DNA from: Hydrogenophaga aromaticivorans | GTDB lineage: Bacteria; Pseudomonadota; Gammaproteobacteria; Burkholderiales; Burkholderiaceae_C | Direction of reading: 5' to 3' | Length of the DNA: 64,000 nucleotides | NCBI RefSeq assembly: GCF_013387465.1 | Contig: NZ_VYGV01000016.1 | Location: forward strand, 430,872 to 494,871 | Shown: positions 53,046 through 61,833 of the stretch, in pieces | Layout: every line of letters begins with the position of its first letter | Position numbering within the stretch: position 1 is the stretch's first letter | Position numbers and translations under genes: made by a program | The notes under the pieces: model-generated | What the model saw: only the letters and a program-made list of their open reading frames with translations | Told to the model about the DNA's origin: nothing | The model's database searches: none

Positions 53046-53426
53046 TTATTTTTTGGCTTCGAGCGCCAGGATCCAGGCGACGAGCTTGCCGGCGTCGGCT
53101 TCAGAGATGGCGACCTTGTTGGGCGGCATGGCCAGACCGCTGACCTTGTCTTTCCAGTGGCTTTCGTAAGGGCTGGAGCCGGCGAGCACGGTGGTGGTCA
53201 GTTGCTGCTGGGCACCTTTTTGCCCCTTGTATTTGGCGGCCACGTCGCGCCAAGCCGGTCCGATGGGGGCGAGGCCGCCCGGGCCTTTGGCGCCCGGCTC
53301 GATGTGGTGGCAGGTCATGCAGCCGCTGTTGGTGGCGAGTTTCAGGGCGGCGGCGTCATCGCCTGCGGCGGCCCAGACAGGGGTGGCGAGCAGGGTGACG
53401 GTGAGGGTGAGCAGAAGGCGATTCAT
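53046..53426 (-). CDS. Cytochrome c551/c552-type protein
   Basis: A 126-residue periplasmic cytochrome. Signal peptide 1-20 (LLLTLTVTLLATPVWAAA). Haem site CMTCHHIEPGAKG and axial Met in VSGLAMPPNKVAISEADA, ending GKLVAWILALEAKK: the class I cytochrome c551/552 pattern. Such proteins carry electrons to cytochrome oxidases or nitrite reductase. An FNR-type box centred 70 bp upstream of the start suggests induction at low oxygen. It lies 80 bp downstream of a small membrane protein gene and precedes tgt. Confidence 0.92.
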   Translation of the reverse strand: MNRLLLTLTVTLLATPVWAAAGDDAAALKLATNSGCMTCHHIEPGAKGPGGLAPIGPAWRDVAAKYKGQKGAQQQLTTTVLAGSSPYESHWKDKVSGLAMPPNKVAISEADAGKLVAWILALEAKK

Positions 53427-53489
53427 GGGCCATTTCTCCGGGTGCGTGAAGGGAATACACGCAGGCTAGCAGGCCGAAATGCCACAAAC

Positions 53490-53503
53490 TTGATCTTTGT
53501 CAA
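53490..53503. promoter_or_regulatory. FNR/ANR-type box upstream of cytochrome c551-like gene
   Basis: TTGATCTTTGTCAA fits TTGAT-N4-(A/G)TCAA, the FNR/ANR consensus with one change. It precedes the cytochrome gene at 53426 on the minus strand. Third such box in the window; it is the one whose target is a respiratory gene. Confidence 0.55.
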
Positions 53504-53520
53504 TACGTCCGGGATGCGTC

Positions 53521-53715
53521 TCAAATCGAGACACGAAGGCCGATCCCGGCGACGAACGGGTGGTCGCGCAGGAGCGCCACGCTGTCGCTGGCCGTGAACG
53601 GCGTGTGGGACGGGGTGGGGCGATCGTCGGAGCTGTCCCAGCCCCAGGCCAGCAGCACCGCCAGACCGAGCGACAGGAAAAGGGCCAGGCCCAGACGCAC
53701 CAACATTTCAATCAC
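53521..53715 (-). CDS. Small single-helix membrane protein
   Basis: A 64-residue frame from GTG 53715 (ATG 53706 would give 61 residues); AGGTGAT lies before the GTG. One N-terminal membrane helix (LVRLGLALFLSLGLAVLLAW) followed by a short polar tail with DSVALLRDHPFVAGIGLRVS. I recognise no family. The codon bias and helix suggest a real gene, but it has no homologue I can name. It lies between the LysR gene and the cytochrome c gene on the same strand. Confidence 0.5.
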   Translation of the reverse strand: MIEMLVRLGLALFLSLGLAVLLAWGWDSSDDRPTPSHTPFTASDSVALLRDHPFVAGIGLRVSI

Positions 53716-53794
53716 GGGATCACCTGCGGCAAGAATTTGCAATGCCCGCGATTGTGACGGCAGGCGGGGTGTGTTTCCTTGGCGGCCGCCGGCA

Positions 53795-54712
53795 TCATGC
53801 GGTTTCCGGTGCGCCAAAGTGCGTCGCGACCAGCGCGCGCAGCCACTGGTGGCCGGGGTCGCGGTGCAGCTGGGCGTGCCAGAGCTGGGCGATGTGGCTG
53901 GCGGGCAGCTTGAGGGTGAGCGGGCGGGCGACGAGGCCAAAGGGCTCGGTCACGCGATCGGCAAAGCGCTCGGGCACGGTCGCGATCAGATCGCTGCCGC
54001 CCAGCACATGGCCCAGCGCCACGTAGTGCGGCACCGTCAACCGCACCCTGCGCACCACGCCCAGCCGCTCCAGTGCCGCGTCCACCAGGCCGTGGCCGGT
54101 GCCGGTCGAGACCACGCGCACGTGGCTGGCCTGGCGGTACTGTGTGGCGGTGATCTGCGCCCGCGTGGCCAGCGGATGACCGGCGCGCATGAGGGCCACG
54201 TAGTGCTGGCGAAACAGCGTCTGCTGGAAAAAACCGGCCTGCAGTTGCGGCAGCAGGCCCAGCGCCAGATCGACCCGCCCACTGGCCATGTCGTCGCGCA
54301 GCGAGGCGTCGGCCACGGGCACGCACTGCAGCGTGACACGCGGCGCCGCTTGCGCCAGCGCGTCCACCAGCACCGGCAGGAAATAGGTTTCTCCGACGTC
54401 GGACATGGCCAGCGTGAAGCAGCGCTCGCTGGTGGCCGCCTCGAACGAGGCGCGCACGTTCAAGGCTTCGCGCAGCGTGTCCAGCGCCTGCGCCACCGGG
54501 CCGGCGAGCTGCAGGGCGTAGGGCGTGGGTTCCATGCCGCCCGGCGTGCGCAGGAACAGCTCGTCGCCCAGCAGGCCACGCAGGCGGCGCAGCGCGTTGC
54601 TCACCGCCGGCTGGCTCAGGCCCAGCGCTTCGGCCACGCGCGAGACGCGGCGCTCGCGCAGCAGCCGGTGAAACACCACCAGCAGGTTGAGGTCGATCTC
54701 GTGCAGGTTCAT
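53795..54712 (-). CDS. nagR: LysR regulator of the NagR/NahR/DntR group
   Basis: A 305-residue regulator. HTH ~5-65: LNLLVVFHRLLRERRVSRVA then LGLSQPAVSNALRRLRGLLG. Effector domain ~90-300, with GGMEPTPYALQLAGPVAQAL, TLAMSDVGETYFLPVLVDAL, and GTGHGLVDAALERLGVVRRV before PHYVALGHVLGGSDLIATVP. These blocks match salicylate-responsive NagR/NahR as I recall them. It is divergent from the oxygenase genes, the normal arrangement, with 111 bp between. It probably activates nagGHAb in response to salicylate or a related acid; the gene symbol reflects that family, not a test. Confidence 0.82.
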   Translation of the reverse strand: MNLHEIDLNLLVVFHRLLRERRVSRVAEALGLSQPAVSNALRRLRGLLGDELFLRTPGGMEPTPYALQLAGPVAQALDTLREALNVRASFEAATSERCFTLAMSDVGETYFLPVLVDALAQAAPRVTLQCVPVADASLRDDMASGRVDLALGLLPQLQAGFFQQTLFRQHYVALMRAGHPLATRAQITATQYRQASHVRVVSTGTGHGLVDAALERLGVVRRVRLTVPHYVALGHVLGGSDLIATVPERFADRVTEPFGLVARPLTLKLPASHIAQLWHAQLHRDPGHQWLRALVATHFGAPETA

Positions 54713-54752
54713 GGGCGCTCATTATTTCGATGGTGAATACAGGCTATCACGC

Positions 54753-54777
54753 CGTTTCGATTGCTGGATAGGAAACG
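54753..54777. promoter_or_regulatory. Candidate NagR operator
   Basis: CGTTTC-N13-GAAACG is a perfect inverted repeat in the nagR-nagG gap. CTATC-N18-GATAG (54744-54771) and a T-N11-A-like ATTTCGATGGTGAAT (54724-54738) overlap or flank it. LysR proteins use such sites near -65 and -35. No transcription start is known. Confidence 0.4.
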
Positions 54778-54823
54778 ATTGGCGATCATGCGGGTGAATT
54801 CGACAAAAAAACGGAGACACGCC

Positions 54824-56143
54824 ATGACCACCGAGGCCCCCATCGCCAGCCCGGATGCCCTGCACTGGGAGCTGGGCGGCACCAGCCGCATCCCCTTCGC
54901 CGTCTACACCGATCAACAACGCCACCAGCGCGAACTGGAGCGCTTCTTCTACAAGGGCCACTGGTGTTACGTCGGCCTGGAAGCGGAAATCCCCAACGCG
55001 GGCGACTTCAAGCGCAGCGTGGTCGGCGAACGTTCGGTCATCATGACCCGCGCCGCCGACGGCGCGATCCATGTGGTGGAGAACGTCTGCGCGCACCGCG
55101 GCATGCGTTTCTGCCGCAAGCGCCACGGCAACCAGACCGAGTTCGTCTGCCCCTACCACCAGTGGAGCTACGCGCCCAACGGCGACCTGCAAGGTGTGCC
55201 CTTTCGCCGCGGCGTGCGGCAGGACGGCAAGGTCAATGGCGGCATGCCGGCCGACTTCAACCCCAAGGACCACGCGCTCACCAAGCTCAAGGTGGCGGTG
55301 CGCGGCGGCGTGGTGTTCGCTTCCTTCGACCACGAAGTCGAGTCGCTCGAAGACTACCTGGGGCCGACCATCCTCCAGTACTTCGACCGCCTGTTCAACG
55401 GCCGCAAGCTCACCATCCTGGGCTACAACCGCCAGCGCATCCCCGGCAACTGGAAGCTGATGCAGGAGAACATCAAGGACCCGTACCACCCGGGCCTGCT
55501 GCACACCTGGTTCGTCACCTTCGGCCTCTGGCGCGCCGACAACAAGAGCGAGCTGCGCATGGACGCGCACCACCGCCACGCCGCCATGGTCTCCACCCGC
55601 GGCAGCATGGGCCAGGCCAGCGGCCAGGCCGCGCAGGTGACGCAGGTGTCCAGCTTTAAGGCCGCGATGGAGCTGGAGGACAAGCGCTTCCTGGACATCG
55701 TGCCGGAGCCCTGGTGGCAACTCGGCGAGCAGATGCCCACCGCCGTCATGACGACCCTGTTTCCCAGTGTGATCTTCCAGCAGCAGGTCAACAGCGTGAG
55801 CACCCGCCACATCCAGCCCGACGGGCATGGCGCGTTCGATTTCGTCTGGACGCACTTCGGTTTCGAGGACGACACGGCCGAGATGACCGAGCGCCGCCTG
55901 CGCCAGGCCAACCTGTTCGGTCCGGCCGGTTTCGTGAGCGCCGACGACGGCGAAGTCATCGAGTTTTCGCAGCAGGCTTTCGAGAGCAAGCCGCAGCACC
56001 GCACACTGGCGGAGTTGGGCGGGCGCGAGGTGGGTGAGACCGATCACATGGTGACCGAGACGCTGATCCGCGGCATGTACGAGTACTGGCGCAAGGTGAT
56101 GGAAGCCCCGGAGCCTTCCGTCGCGAAGGAGGTTTCGCCATGA
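54824..56143 (+). CDS. nagG: Salicylate 5-hydroxylase large (alpha) oxygenase subunit
   Basis: A 439-residue Rieske oxygenase subunit from ATG 54824 after ACGGAGAC. The Rieske centre is Cys89/His91 (NVCAHRGMRFC) and Cys109/His112 (VCPYHQWSY). The mononuclear iron site has His222 and His227 in ENIKDPYHPGLLH; Asp219 links it to the neighbouring Rieske centre. The N-terminal block NHWCYVGLEAEIPN-like (GHWCYVGLEAEIPNAGDFKR) and the C-terminal HMVTETLIRGMYEYWRKVM match NagG of Ralstonia sp. U2 as I recall it. It would convert salicylate to gentisate; anthranilate or similar acids are alternatives. It needs a ferredoxin (present) and a reductase (absent here). Confidence 0.85.
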   Translation: MTTEAPIASPDALHWELGGTSRIPFAVYTDQQRHQRELERFFYKGHWCYVGLEAEIPNAGDFKRSVVGERSVIMTRAADGAIHVVENVCAHRGMRFCRKRHGNQTEFVCPYHQWSYAPNGDLQGVPFRRGVRQDGKVNGGMPADFNPKDHALTKLKVAVRGGVVFASFDHEVESLEDYLGPTILQYFDRLFNGRKLTILGYNRQRIPGNWKLMQENIKDPYHPGLLHTWFVTFGLWRADNKSELRMDAHHRHAAMVSTRGSMGQASGQAAQVTQVSSFKAAMELEDKRFLDIVPEPWWQLGEQMPTAVMTTLFPSVIFQQQVNSVSTRHIQPDGHGAFDFVWTHFGFEDDTAEMTERRLRQANLFGPAGFVSADDGEVIEFSQQAFESKPQHRTLAELGGREVGETDHMVTETLIRGMYEYWRKVMEAPEPSVAKEVSP

Positions 56144-56631
56144 GCGCGCTGGTCAAAGTCGAGTTCGATACCTGGCAGGCGCTGCAGCAGCTCTACAGCG
56201 ACTACGCCTCGGCCGTGGACAGCGGCCAGTGGGAACTCTGGCCCGATTTCTTCACCACCGACGGCGTCTACAAGCTGCAGCCGCGTGAGAACCACGAGCG
56301 CGGCTTCCCGCTCTCAACTCTCGCCTTCGACAGCCAGGCCATGCTGCGCGACCGGGTGTACGGCATACAGGAGACGCTGTTCCACGACCCGTATTACCAA
56401 CGCCACGTGGTGAGCGCTCCCGTCGTGCGGCACATCGACGAACAGGGCCGGCTGCACTGCGAAGCCAACTACGCGGTGTTCCGCACCAAGCTCGACGGCG
56501 CGAGCAGCGTGTTCAACGTCGGGCGTTATCTGGACATCGTGGTCAACACACCGCAGGGCTTCAAGTTCGCTCAACGTCTCTGTGTGTACGACAGCGAAAT
56601 GATCCCCAATTCCATCATCTACCCCATCTGA
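56140..56631 (+). CDS. nagH: Salicylate 5-hydroxylase small (beta) subunit
   Basis: A 163-residue SnoaL/NTF2-fold beta subunit. Its ATG overlaps the nagG stop (ATGA). Visible pattern: [40 protein letters not shown] and [20 protein letters not shown]. Beta subunits are structural, forming the alpha3beta3 hexamer. Gene order alpha-beta-ferredoxin matches nagG-nagH-nagAb. Confidence 0.87.
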   Translation: MSALVKVEFDTWQALQQLYSDYASAVDSGQWELWPDFFTTDGVYKLQPRENHERGFPLSTLAFDSQAMLRDRVYGIQETLFHDPYYQRHVVSAPVVRHIDEQGRLHCEANYAVFRTKLDGASSVFNVGRYLDIVVNTPQGFKFAQRLCVYDSEMIPNSIIYPI

Positions 56632-56645
56632 ACAGGATCAACTTC

Positions 56646-56957
56646 ATGAGCAACTGGACCGACGTGGCCGCCGAGGCCGATCTGTTTGAAGGCGCGGGCA
56701 TTCCGGTGGCGCCGGGTGGGCGCGACATCGCGCTGTTCGCGGTGGACGGCGAGGTGTTCGCCACCGACAACCTTTGCACCCACGGCCATGCCAGGTTGTG
56801 CGACGGCTTTGTGGAAGGGCACGAGATTGAGTGCCCCCATCATCAGGGCCGCTTCGATCTGCGCACCGGCGATGCCACCTTGGCGCCCTGCACCGAGCCC
56901 ATCAAGATCTGGCCGGTGAAGGTGGAGGGCGGGCGCGTGTTCCTGGATCTGGGCTGA
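56646..56957 (+). CDS. nagAb: Rieske ferredoxin of the oxygenase
   Basis: A 103-residue Rieske [2Fe-2S] ferredoxin with Cys44/His46 ([11 protein letters not shown]) and Cys63/His66 ([15 protein letters not shown]). It passes electrons from a reductase to the oxygenase. It starts 14 bp after nagH. In U2 the same ferredoxin serves both naphthalene dioxygenase and salicylate hydroxylase; here only the hydroxylase is present. The reductase (nagAa) must be elsewhere. Confidence 0.88.
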   Translation: MSNWTDVAAEADLFEGAGIPVAPGGRDIALFAVDGEVFATDNLCTHGHARLCDGFVEGHEIECPHHQGRFDLRTGDATLAPCTEPIKIWPVKVEGGRVFLDLG

Positions 56958-56959
56958 TG

Positions 56960-57008
56960 CCCCCATGCTCCGCCGCAGCTCGGGTCGTCCCTCCGGGGAG
57001 CAGCCTTG
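56960..57008. repeat. GC-rich palindromic intergenic repeat (copy E)
   Basis: The 51-bp gap between the converging nagAb and queA genes contains CCCCCATGCTCCGCCGC and CCCTCCGGGG, resembling the reverse complement of copy D. It is the only spacer between them and may terminate both transcripts. Confidence 0.45.
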
Positions 57009-58133
57009 CTAGGGGCGGCCTGTCGCGGTGGTCGTTGACCGTTCCAGCAGCATTGCGTCGCCGTAGCTGAAGAAGCGGTAGCCCTGCGCCACCGCGTGGC
57101 GGTACAGCGCCATCACGTGCTCGTGGCCGGCGAAGGCGCTGACCAGCATCATCAGCGTGCTCTTGGGCAGGTGGAAGTTGGTCACCAGCACGTCCACCAC
57201 CTGGAACTGAAATCCCGGCGTGATGAAGATGTTGGTATCACCGCTCGTTTCGCCGGACCGCGCCCAGCTCTCCAGCGTGCGCACGCTGGTCGTGCCCACC
57301 GCCACCACGCGGCCGCCGCGCGCGCGGCAGTCGGCGATGGCCTGGACGGTTTCGGGCGGGATCGCGTAGCGCTCGTGGTGCATCACGTGCTCTTCAATGC
57401 GCTCGGTCTTCATCGGCGCGAAGGTGCCCGCGCCCACGTGCAGCGTCACGTTCGCGCGCTGCACGCCGCGTGCTTCCAGCGCAGACAACACGCCTTCGTC
57501 AAAGTGCAGCGCGGCGGTTGGCGCGGCCACCGCCCCCGGTACGCGGGCGAACACGGTCTGGTAGCGGCGCTCGTCGTCGGCATCGTCGGTGTGCGTGATG
57601 TAGGGCGGCAGCGGCACGTGGCCGTGGCGTGCCATCAACTCATAGGGCGTCTCGCCCGCCGGGCCCTGCAGGCGCAGGCGGAAGAGTTGCCCCTGTTGAT
57701 CGGGCCAGCGACCGAGGAAGACCGCGTCGAAGCCGCCGCCACTTAGACCACCGGCCAGGTGCAACAGGCCACCGAGCTGCGGCTTCTTGCTCACGCGGAT
57801 GTGGGCCACCACTTCCTGCCCCGAGCCGTCGCTGGCTTCTTGCGGCAGCAGCACGCGCTCGATCAGGATTTCAAACTTGCCGCCGCTGGCCTTCTCGCCG
57901 AACAGCCGGGCCTTGACCACCTGCGTGTCGTTGAACACCAGCAGGTCGCCGCGCTTCAGCAGGCCGGGCAGCTCGCGGAAGATGCGGTCCACCGGCTGGG
58001 CGCCCGTGCCGTCGAGCAGGCGCGAGGCGCTGCGTTCGGCGGCGGGGTGCTGGGCGATGAGTGCGTCGGGGAGTTGGAAATCGAAGTCGGCGACGGTGAA
58101 GCCGTGGGCCGATGGAGATGGGGAAGCGGTCAT
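57009..58133 (-). CDS. queA: S-adenosylmethionine:tRNA ribosyltransferase-isomerase
   Basis: A 374-residue protein from ATG 58133, slightly longer than the usual 340-356. Signatures: [76 protein letters not shown] (split over the active-site region) and [20 protein letters not shown], ending [13 protein letters not shown]. It builds epoxyqueuosine from preQ1-tRNA and SAM, directly after Tgt. It is divergent from recG (90-bp gap). The tgt gene is 4 kb downstream on the same strand. Confidence 0.96.
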   Translation of the reverse strand: MTASPSPSAHGFTVADFDFQLPDALIAQHPAAERSASRLLDGTGAQPVDRIFRELPGLLKRGDLLVFNDTQVVKARLFGEKASGGKFEILIERVLLPQEASDGSGQEVVAHIRVSKKPQLGGLLHLAGGLSGGGFDAVFLGRWPDQQGQLFRLRLQGPAGETPYELMARHGHVPLPPYITHTDDADDERRYQTVFARVPGAVAAPTAALHFDEGVLSALEARGVQRANVTLHVGAGTFAPMKTERIEEHVMHHERYAIPPETVQAIADCRARGGRVVAVGTTSVRTLESWARSGETSGDTNIFITPGFQFQVVDVLVTNFHLPKSTLMMLVSAFAGHEHVMALYRHAVAQGYRFFSYGDAMLLERSTTTATGRP

Positions 58134-58223
58134 GCTGCTTGAGGGCCGGACAAGGCCCGTTCCAAGTGGAAGTGGCCGGGAAGTGGCCAAAAGGGTGGAT
58201 AAAAAGACAGGCAGAATTGTCCC

Positions 58224-60470
58224 ATGCCCGACGCCCCGCCCGCCCCACGCAAGGAACTCTCTGCGCCACAGAAAGCCCTGCACAAGCTGGGGCTCACGCG
58301 CGACATCGACCTGGCCCTTCACCTGCCGCTGCGCTACGAAGACGAAACCCGCGTGGTGCGCCTCACCGATGCACGCGACGGTCAGACCGTGCAGGTCGAA
58401 GGCACGGTGACGCACCAGGAGATCACCCTGCGCCCGCGCCGCCAGCTGCTGGTGACGCTGGACGACGGTTCCGACACCTGCACCCTGCGTTTCTTCAGCT
58501 TCTACCCCTCGCACCAGAAGGCGCTGGCGGTGGGCGCGCGCGTGCGGGTGCGCGGCGAGGTCCGTGGCGGTTTCATGGGCCGCACCATGGTGCACCCGGC
58601 TTTTCACGCCGCCGGCGGCGAACTGCCCGACGCGCTGACACCGGTCTACCCCACCAGCGCCCAGCTGCCCCAGGCCTACCTGCGCAAGGTGGTGGCCAGC
58701 GGGCTGGCTCGCGCCGACCTGTCTGAAACCATTCCGCCGGAACTGCTGGGCAGCTTGCAGCGCGTGGTGCACGGCACCTGGACCCTGCGCGACGCACTGC
58801 GCTACCTGCACCACCCGGGGCCGGATGTGTCGCTCGACGCGCTCGAAGACCGCAGCCACCCGGCCTGGCAACGCCTGAAGGCCGAAGAGCTGCTGGCGCA
58901 GCAGCTCTCTCAATTGACGGCCAAGCGCGAGCGCGATGCCCTGCGTGCGCCGGTGTTGCGCACGGCGCCGGGTGGGCTGCACGAACAGTTGCTGGCCGTG
59001 TTGCCTTTCGCCTTGACCGGCGCGCAGCGCCGCGTGGGTGCAGAAATCGCGCGCGACCTGGCCCGCCACGTGCCCATGCACCGCCTGCTGCAGGGCGACG
59101 TGGGTTCGGGCAAGACGGTGGTGGCCGCGCTGGCCGCGGCGATCGCCATCGACTCGGGCTGGCAGTGCGCGCTGATGGCGCCCACCGAGATCCTGGCCGA
59201 GCAGCATTTCGCCAAGCTCATCGGCTGGCTGGAGCCGCTGCTGGCGCCGCTGGGCAAACGCGTGGCCTGGCTCACCGGCAGCCAGAAGAAAAAGCAGCGC
59301 ACCGAGATGCTGGCCCTGATCGCCAGCGGCGAGGCTGCGCTGGTGGTGGGCACCCACGCCGTGATCCAGGACCAGGTGGTGTTCCAGAACCTGGCGCTGG
59401 CCATCATTGACGAGCAACACCGGTTTGGCGTGGCGCAGCGGCTGGCGCTTCGCTCCAAGATGACCGAGGGCGATGATGGACAGTCGCGCGAGCCGCACCT
59501 TCTGATGATGACGGCGACGCCGATCCCTCGGACCTTGGCCATGAGCTACTACGCCGACCTCGACGTCTCCACCATCGACGAGCTGCCACCCGGCCGCACG
59601 CCCATCGTCACCAAAGTCGTGTCCGACCAGCGCCGCCACGAGGTGATCGAACGCATCCGCGCGCAGGTGGCGCAGGGGCGGCAGGTGTATTGGGTTTGTC
59701 CACTGATCGAAGAGAGCGAGGCGCTGGACCTGTCGAACGCCACCGAGACACACGCGGAACTCAGCGCGGCGCTCAACAGCTCCCACGCGCCTTTCCGGCG
59801 AGACGTGTCCCTGTCCAAGGCGCCCGAGGGTCCGGCTCTGCCGGTCCAAGGGCGCGTTCCCCCTCCCAGCGCCGAAGGCGCGCGAGAGAGGGGGGAAGCC
59901 GCGTCAGCGGCGCAGGGGGGTGCTCCTGTCCTGGTCGGCCTGCTGCACTCGCGCATGCCGGTGGCCGAGAAGAAGGCGGTGATGTCGCTCTTCACCAGTG
60001 GCCACATGGGTGTGCTGGTGTCCACCACCGTGATCGAGGTGGGCGTCGACGTGCCCAACGCCTCGCTGATGGTGATCGAACACGCCGAACGTTTCGGCCT
60101 GAGTCAGCTGCACCAGCTGCGAGGCCGTGTGGGGCGCGGCGCGGCGGCGTCGGCCTGCGTGCTGCTCTACACGCCACCCGACGGCGGGCGCCTCGGCGAA
60201 ACCGCGCGCGAACGGCTGAAGGCCATGGCCGAGACCAACGATGGTTTTGAAATTGCCCGCCGAGATCTCGAAATCCGCGGCCCGGGCGAATTTCTCGGTG
60301 CGCGCCAGTCGGGGGCCGCGATGCTGCGGTTTGCCGATCTCGCCACCGATGGCCACCTGCTGGACTGGGCGAGAACGGCGGCGGCCGAGATGCTCACCCG
60401 CTTCCCCGAAGCCGCCGAGCGGCATGTGGGGCGCTGGCTGGGCACCAAGGCGGAGTACCTAAAGGCCTGA
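58224..60470 (+). CDS. recG: ATP-dependent DNA helicase RecG with an in-frame repeat insertion
   Basis: A 748-residue RecG: wedge domain (~1-210; [17 protein letters not shown]), helicase motif I GDVGSGKT, motif [12 protein letters not shown], motif [15 protein letters not shown], motif IV region [14 protein letters not shown], motif [21 protein letters not shown], motif [13 protein letters not shown]. RecG remodels stalled forks and branched DNA. Between the second-domain elements ELSAAL (to ~517) and [11 protein letters not shown] (from ~568) lie about 47 residues ([13 protein letters not shown] ... [10 protein letters not shown]) not present in other RecG proteins. The DNA of that segment matches the intergenic repeat family. 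Its 3' end overlaps the converging MFS gene by 12 bp. Confidence 0.96.
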   Translation: MPDAPPAPRKELSAPQKALHKLGLTRDIDLALHLPLRYEDETRVVRLTDARDGQTVQVEGTVTHQEITLRPRRQLLVTLDDGSDTCTLRFFSFYPSHQKALAVGARVRVRGEVRGGFMGRTMVHPAFHAAGGELPDALTPVYPTSAQLPQAYLRKVVASGLARADLSETIPPELLGSLQRVVHGTWTLRDALRYLHHPGPDVSLDALEDRSHPAWQRLKAEELLAQQLSQLTAKRERDALRAPVLRTAPGGLHEQLLAVLPFALTGAQRRVGAEIARDLARHVPMHRLLQGDVGSGKTVVAALAAAIAIDSGWQCALMAPTEILAEQHFAKLIGWLEPLLAPLGKRVAWLTGSQKKKQRTEMLALIASGEAALVVGTHAVIQDQVVFQNLALAIIDEQHRFGVAQRLALRSKMTEGDDGQSREPHLLMMTATPIPRTLAMSYYADLDVSTIDELPPGRTPIVTKVVSDQRRHEVIERIRAQVAQGRQVYWVCPLIEESEALDLSNATETHAELSAALNSSHAPFRRDVSLSKAPEGPALPVQGRVPPPSAEGARERGEAASAAQGGAPVLVGLLHSRMPVAEKKAVMSLFTSGHMGVLVSTTVIEVGVDVPNASLMVIEHAERFGLSQLHQLRGRVGRGAAASACVLLYTPPDGGRLGETARERLKAMAETNDGFEIARRDLEIRGPGEFLGARQSGAAMLRFADLATDGHLLDWARTAAAEMLTRFPEAAERHVGRWLGTKAEYLKA
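59781..59921 (-). repeat. Palindromic repeat inserted within recG (copy G)
   Basis: Read on the minus strand this segment has, in order, CCCCCTGCGCCGCTG (59919-59905), CCCCCTCTCTCGC (59894-59882), a GCGCC-TTC-GGCGC hairpin (59881-59869), GAGGGGGAA (59865-59857) and CCGGCAGAGCCGG (59843-59831). The first two blocks are exact matches to copy A at 10107-10121 and 10215-10227, in the same order. The boundaries (about 141 bp, 47 codons) are set by comparison with the RecG sequence as I know it from E. coli. Confidence 0.8.
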
Positions 60471-61694
60471 GGTGGCTGGGCGGGTTGACCGTCCAATCAG
60501 CATGGACAGCATGAGCAGTCCGGCCGCGGCCCCGAACGTGACCTGGACACCGTGCAGCAGGATCGCAGGAGATGCGGCGGCGGGCTCCGTGGTGACCCAG
60601 GCAAACACCCAGCCCATGACCGAGGCCCCGGCCATCAGTCCCAGGTTGCGTGCCAGGTTCAGCAAGCCGGAGACCTCACCCCGGCGCGCCGCGGGCAGCC
60701 GGGTCAGGGTGGCCGTGTTGTTGGCGGCCTGGAACAGCTGGTAGCCCGGGGTCAGGACGGAGATGGCGAGCAGGTAGCCCGCCAGGCCCCAGGGGCCGGG
60801 CAGCACCGCCAGCCCCAGTGCGCCGGCCAGCATGACCAGCAGGCCCGTGCGCAGCGTGTGCGCTGCGCCCCAGCGGTCCACCAGTTTGCCGGCCACGAAG
60901 CCGAACGCCATGGACATCAGCGGTCCGGCCGACATCGCGGCGCCCACGCCGGCCGTCCCCAGTCCCAGGCCACCGGACAGGAAGAACGGACCGATCACCA
61001 GCGTGGCCATCATGACGGTGGCCACCAGCGCATTCATGACCAGGCCGGCACCCAGTGCGGTCCCTTGCCAGAGCGCCGCCGCCTCCCCTGGTGTGTTGCT
61101 TCGTGCCGCAGACATCGGGGTGGGCGCCGGCAGGTGCCGGTGGACCAGCCAGAGGGTCAGCACGCTCAGGGGCACTGTGGACAGGAACATGGCGCGCCAG
61201 TCCAGCCAGGCGATCAGCAGACCGCCGGCCGACGGTCCGAGCGCGGTGCCCACCGCCGACATGCTGGCCAGCCAGCCCATGGCGCTGCCGGTGCGCTCCT
61301 TGCCAACGGTTTCGCCCGCCATGGCCATGGCGAGCGTCATCATCGTCGCGGCCCCCAGGCCCTGGAGGGCGCGGGCCGCCACCAGGGCTTCCAGGGAAGG
61401 TGCCTGTGCACAGAGCACCGAGGCCAGGGTGAACAGCACCAGACCCGCCATCAGCAGGCGTCGCCGGCCCAGGCGGTCGCCCAGCCGCCCGGCCACAACG
61501 ACCAGCGCCGTCATGGCCAGCAGGTAGGCCAGCACCACCCACTGCACCTGCTGGAACGAGGCGCCGAACGCCTGCGTCAGGCTGGGCAGGCTCACATTGG
61601 CCATGCTGGTGCCCAGCGACGACAGCAGCACCGACAGCGAAAGGCTGGCCAGGGCGCCTGCGGAGCCGGGCCGGTGGGAAAGAAGTTGGGACAT
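60459..61694 (-). CDS. MFS drug-efflux-type transporter, module 2
   Basis: A 411-residue transporter. Motif A GRLGDRLGRRRLLMAGLVLF; ALQGLGAATMMTLAMAMAGE; motif C-like SMSAVGTALGPSAGGLLIAW. Helix 1 SLSVLLSSLGTSMANVSLPS is nearly that of the module 1 transporter. It is ~75 residues shorter than its paralogue, mainly in the middle and end. Its last codons overlap the end of recG. It is divergent from the LysR at 61834, which probably regulates it. Confidence 0.92.
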   Translation of the reverse strand: MSQLLSHRPGSAGALASLSLSVLLSSLGTSMANVSLPSLTQAFGASFQQVQWVVLAYLLAMTALVVVAGRLGDRLGRRRLLMAGLVLFTLASVLCAQAPSLEALVAARALQGLGAATMMTLAMAMAGETVGKERTGSAMGWLASMSAVGTALGPSAGGLLIAWLDWRAMFLSTVPLSVLTLWLVHRHLPAPTPMSAARSNTPGEAAALWQGTALGAGLVMNALVATVMMATLVIGPFFLSGGLGLGTAGVGAAMSAGPLMSMAFGFVAGKLVDRWGAAHTLRTGLLVMLAGALGLAVLPGPWGLAGYLLAISVLTPGYQLFQAANNTATLTRLPAARRGEVSGLLNLARNLGLMAGASVMGWVFAWVTTEPAAASPAILLHGVQVTFGAAAGLLMLSMLIGRSTRPATSGL

Positions 61695-61757
61695 GGTCAG
61701 GTTTCCTCAAAAGTCCTGCACAGCAGGCGTGAGGGCACTGTATTTTTTTGCATGACA

Positions 61758-61806
61758 TGGCGGAAGGCGCGTAGGTTGCATTGATATGTTGCGTTTGACG
61801 CCATGT
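61758..61806. promoter_or_regulatory. Conserved LysR-MFS intergenic element, module 2
   Basis: TGGCGGAAGGCGCGT (61758-61772), 25 bases, ACGCCATGT (61798-61806), then 27 bases to the LysR ATG at 61834. Blocks and spacings equal those of module 1 (36237-36285, opposite strand). A poly-T stretch (61743-61749) stands just outside, toward the MFS gene. Confidence 0.6.
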
Positions 61807-61833
61807 CCGGTCGGTTTGCGCTAAGGTGCGGAC

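Noticed and set aside
54824..56957. Oxygenase set read as anthranilate or naphthalene dioxygenase
   Set aside because: The alpha subunit blocks and the NagR-like regulator fit salicylate 5-hydroxylase best, and naphthalene dioxygenase genes are missing; anthranilate remains possible.
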